From Bryobacterales bacterium (lineage in GTDB: Bacteria > Acidobacteriota > Terriglobia > Bryobacterales > Bryobacteraceae): 16,785 nucleotides of DNA. The translations under genes were made by a program, and so were the position numbers. The notes below the pieces were generated by a model, which worked only from the letters and a program-made list of their open reading frames with translations, made no database searches and had not been told where the DNA came from. Positions 15,585 through 16,785 of the stretch are shown here, piece after piece. Location: the NCBI GenBank assembly GCA_003132865.1, contig PKYZ01000239.1, positions 13,039-29,823 on the forward strand, read 5' to 3'. Each line of letters begins with the position of its first letter. Position 1 is the stretch's first letter.

Positions 15585-15797
15585 CTACTTCCAAAGAAGG
15601 AAAACCAGACAAAATGCCGCAAACCCGCCCACCGCTGCAATTTGGATCTTCCGAACGGTGGCCTGCACGTGCATTGTTCCAACAAAGAAGGCAGAAATCA
15701 GGCCAGCGAACACAGACCCCAGGAGCCTTACTACCATTTGCTGGGGACCAGGCAGGGTTGCGGGATTCCAAAAAACGAATGCAATAAGAAACAGCAC
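15585..15797 (-). CDS. Small membrane protein, likely the C-terminal part of a split gene
   Basis: 70 aa from a GTG at 15797. Two strong membrane helices are visible (MVVRLLGSVFAGLISAFFVG and IQIAAVGGFAAFCLVFLLW), preceded by a short hydrophobic start LFLIAFVFW that is only half a helix. The TAG of the upstream gene overlaps the GTG by one base. The last residues of the upstream protein (SWVFGSVLAS) would complete the broken first helix, and the junction lies in a (CTAG)3 repeat. I recall three-helix domains of this pattern, with a GG-A-FxLV last helix, at the C-terminus of bacterial conflict or signalling proteins; this is recollection, not a search result. Translation might be coupled, frameshifted or lost. 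The codon composition is less GC-rich than the GH3 gene. Confidence 0.55.
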   Translation of the reverse strand: MLFLIAFVFWNPATLPGPQQMVVRLLGSVFAGLISAFFVGTMHVQATVRKIQIAAVGGFAAFCLVFLLWK

Positions 15798-15808
15798 TAG
15801 CTAGCTAG
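15797..15808. repeat. (CTAG)3 tandem tetranucleotide at a gene junction
   Basis: Three perfect copies of CTAG lie exactly where the 129-aa gene stops and the 70-aa gene starts. In the reading frame of the upstream gene, three units create a TAG stop. One unit would fuse the two frames (reading VL-VLFLIAF), while two units would shift the frame. CTAG is a generally rare tetranucleotide in bacteria, so a tandem run at this point stands out. Confidence 0.8.
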
Positions 15809-16186
15809 GACACTTCCAAACACCCAAGATGCCGTGGTCATAGCTTGATCCTTTCCTGCCGTGTTTGTTATCGCTTGTGCGCCGGGGCCAATAGCAACTG
15901 TTCCTCCCGAAATCTGGTATGTGGGTCCCGTGCTTCTTTTGATTATTCTCATGACTGCGCCAACCAGTTCTTCACTTTCTTCAAATCCAAAGCGGTCCAG
16001 GGTTTCCTTTCGAATACGACCTGCCCACAAGTTCTGCAGGCTGAAGGGAGCGTCCTGAAATATCGGGCTCTGCTGGTCGAAATTAGTGATTATTTCTCCG
16101 TGAAACTTCTCTGCGTACCAAGCCAGCCAGTCGGCCGCCTCGCTGATCTCTGCGTTACGATCATCCCGACAGGTAGCATAGGTCAC
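15797..16186 (-). CDS. Unknown protein with a glycine-rich ISGGTVAIGPGAQA motif
   Basis: 129 aa from a GTG at 16186 that overlaps the previous gene's stop as GTGA, with AGGA 3 nt upstream. Residues 8-75 look globular (EISEAADWLAWYAEKFHGEI, then ITNFDQQSPIFQDAPFSLQN and LDRFGFEESEELVGAVMRII). Around residues 90-112 lies YQISGGTVAIGPGAQAITNT. From memory this resembles short beta-strand motifs (ISGG-xVxxGPxAxA) seen near effector or membrane domains in multi-gene bacterial conflict systems. The C-terminus SWVFGSVLAS starts a membrane helix that is cut by the stop codon and appears to continue in the next gene. No enzyme motif is visible. The name of the family is not known to me. Confidence 0.6.
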   Translation of the reverse strand: MTYATCRDDRNAEISEAADWLAWYAEKFHGEIITNFDQQSPIFQDAPFSLQNLWAGRIRKETLDRFGFEESEELVGAVMRIIKRSTGPTYQISGGTVAIGPGAQAITNTAGKDQAMTTASWVFGSVLAS

Positions 16187-16434
16187 GTTTCCTTTTTCGC
16201 CTTCAGCGTGAGCGGGATCATCCCTTGAGAGAAAAAGACCGTTGGCGTGACACGCACAGGATCGTCCGAGTGTCCCGACAGCTCGATCTTGTCAACGTGT
16301 AAAAGGATGTGGGGGACTCGTATCCAGTGGCGAAACTGTGGTTCCAGAGAATCTGGCAGGAACCGAACCAGTCCTGTTATTGAGAACACGTTACCAGTTT
16401 GAAACCCATGCAAGCGCAAGAGGCGATCTGGCAT
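16183..16434 (-). CDS. Unknown protein, possibly the C-terminal part of a split gene
   Basis: 83 aa from the ATG at 16434, which has GGAG 11 nt upstream; a GTG at 16446 is the alternative. It has no signal peptide and no membrane helix. The pattern is mostly beta: FQTGNVFSITGLVRFLPDSL, then WIRVPHILLHVDKIELSG, PVRVTPTVFFSQGMIPLTL and a basic tail KAKKE. The family is not recognised. It overlaps the next gene by 4 bp. Upstream, the same frame stays open back to a TGA at 16488-16486, beyond which it continues as the 59-aa ORF. The two may therefore be one gene interrupted by a nonsense codon. Confidence 0.5.
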   Translation of the reverse strand: MPDRLLRLHGFQTGNVFSITGLVRFLPDSLEPQFRHWIRVPHILLHVDKIELSGHSDDPVRVTPTVFFSQGMIPLTLKAKKET

Positions 16435-16485
16435 CGCGAGCGGCACTCCAGAATGGCAGTATCCGTCGGACGTTGTGGTTGAGAG

Positions 16486-16665
16486 TCAGCACTCCTCATC
16501 CTCAATCTTCAGAGACTTGAATCGTACGCTGCCGATCCCACCCTGGATCATGCTTCCCTTCCCAGTCGGTGAGTAGAACCTTACACCGTTCTCCTCACGC
16601 GTGAAATGCTCCGCGACCCTCCCAGAATTCGGGGTTCGATGTGAACGTCCGGTCTCCAGGGCCAT
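16486..16665 (-). CDS. Short ORF in the same frame as the next gene (59 aa)
   Basis: The ATG at 16665 is directly preceded by an in-frame TAG, so the ORF is complete as seen. The protein reads plausibly (EHFTREENGVRFYSPTGKGS, then MIQGGIGSVRFKSLKIEDEE, final Cys) but matches no family I know. There is no Shine-Dalgarno sequence before the first ATG; the second ATG (at MIQGG) follows AAGGGAAGC and would give a 21-aa peptide. It ends at a TGA in phase with the downstream 83-aa gene, 51 bp before that gene's ATG. About 105 bp upstream is a perfect TTGACA (16775-16770, minus strand), but the nearest -10-like hexamer, TACGTT, is 19 nt away, so the promoter is weakly supported. Confidence 0.4.
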   Translation of the reverse strand: MALETGRSHRTPNSGRVAEHFTREENGVRFYSPTGKGSMIQGGIGSVRFKSLKIEDEEC

Positions 16666-16785
16666 CTATGTTTCGGTTGGCTCAAGAAGCCCGACGGTGG
16701 TCAATTGATCACCAGGAAGATCTTAGCTTCACCTCTAGACGTCTAACGTAACTGACTTGTATCTGAAAGTGTCAAGTTTTGAAAA

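Noticed and set aside
16435..16500. The TGA at 16488-16486 as a selenocysteine codon
   Set aside because: No convincing SECIS-like hairpin is visible just downstream and no selenoprotein family is recognised, so a nonsense codon or gene boundary is simpler.
1..16785. CRISPR array or intact insertion sequence
   Set aside because: No regularly spaced short repeats, no transposase motifs and no terminal inverted repeats with target duplications were seen.

Overview
The window reads as chromosomal DNA of an acidobacterium, probably Solibacter/Bryobacter-like. This is inferred from gene content: an Oar-type TonB-dependent receptor with a carboxypeptidase-regulatory domain, a TPR/FG-GAP/ASPIC-UnbV (CRTAC1-like) secreted protein, a Tat-exported aldo/keto reductase and a secreted GH3 glycosidase in GC-rich DNA. 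No rRNA gene or complete tRNA gene is present.

Layout. (1) 22-5957: an outer-membrane receptor (minus) and a secreted beta-propeller protein (plus) diverge from a short region that holds a near-consensus sigma70 promoter for the receptor. (2) 5958-6681: about 0.7 kb of degenerate DNA, ending in a gene remnant that stops at a 3' half of a tRNA-His (anticodon GTG). This looks like the scar of an integration at a tRNA gene. (3) 6706-7209: a DUF4136-type exported protein. (4) 7375-10089, minus: an overlapping operon of pxpB, pxpC and an MFS carrier, apparently for 5-oxoproline uptake and hydrolysis, but without pxpA. The three genes seem to start at GTG, CTG and ATT. (5) 10137-10370, plus: a small unknown gene diverging from pxpB across 47 bp. 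A perfect 8-bp inverted repeat there brackets the putative -10 box. (6) 10394-11287, minus: an exported aldo/keto reductase. (7) 11288-12438: a gene-poor stretch with two diverged copies of a repeat and one doubtful small ORF. (8) 12439-15386, minus: a GH3 beta-glycosidase followed 14 bp later by a YfcE-like phosphoesterase. (9) 15585-16665, minus: a run of short, visibly less GC-rich genes of unknown function.

How the genes work together. The receptor, propeller protein and GH3 enzyme fit a polymer- and sugar-scavenging soil or sediment bacterium. The pxpBC-MFS operon would handle pyroglutamate.

The last cluster is the best candidate for something undescribed. One protein carries a short glycine-rich motif (ISGGTVAIGPGAQA) followed by a transmembrane domain, an arrangement I associate from memory with bacterial conflict or signalling proteins. 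Two neighbouring pairs of ORFs in it look like single ancestral genes. One pair is split by an in-frame TGA. The other is split inside a transmembrane helix, exactly at a (CTAG)3 tandem repeat. The locus is therefore either decaying or switchable.
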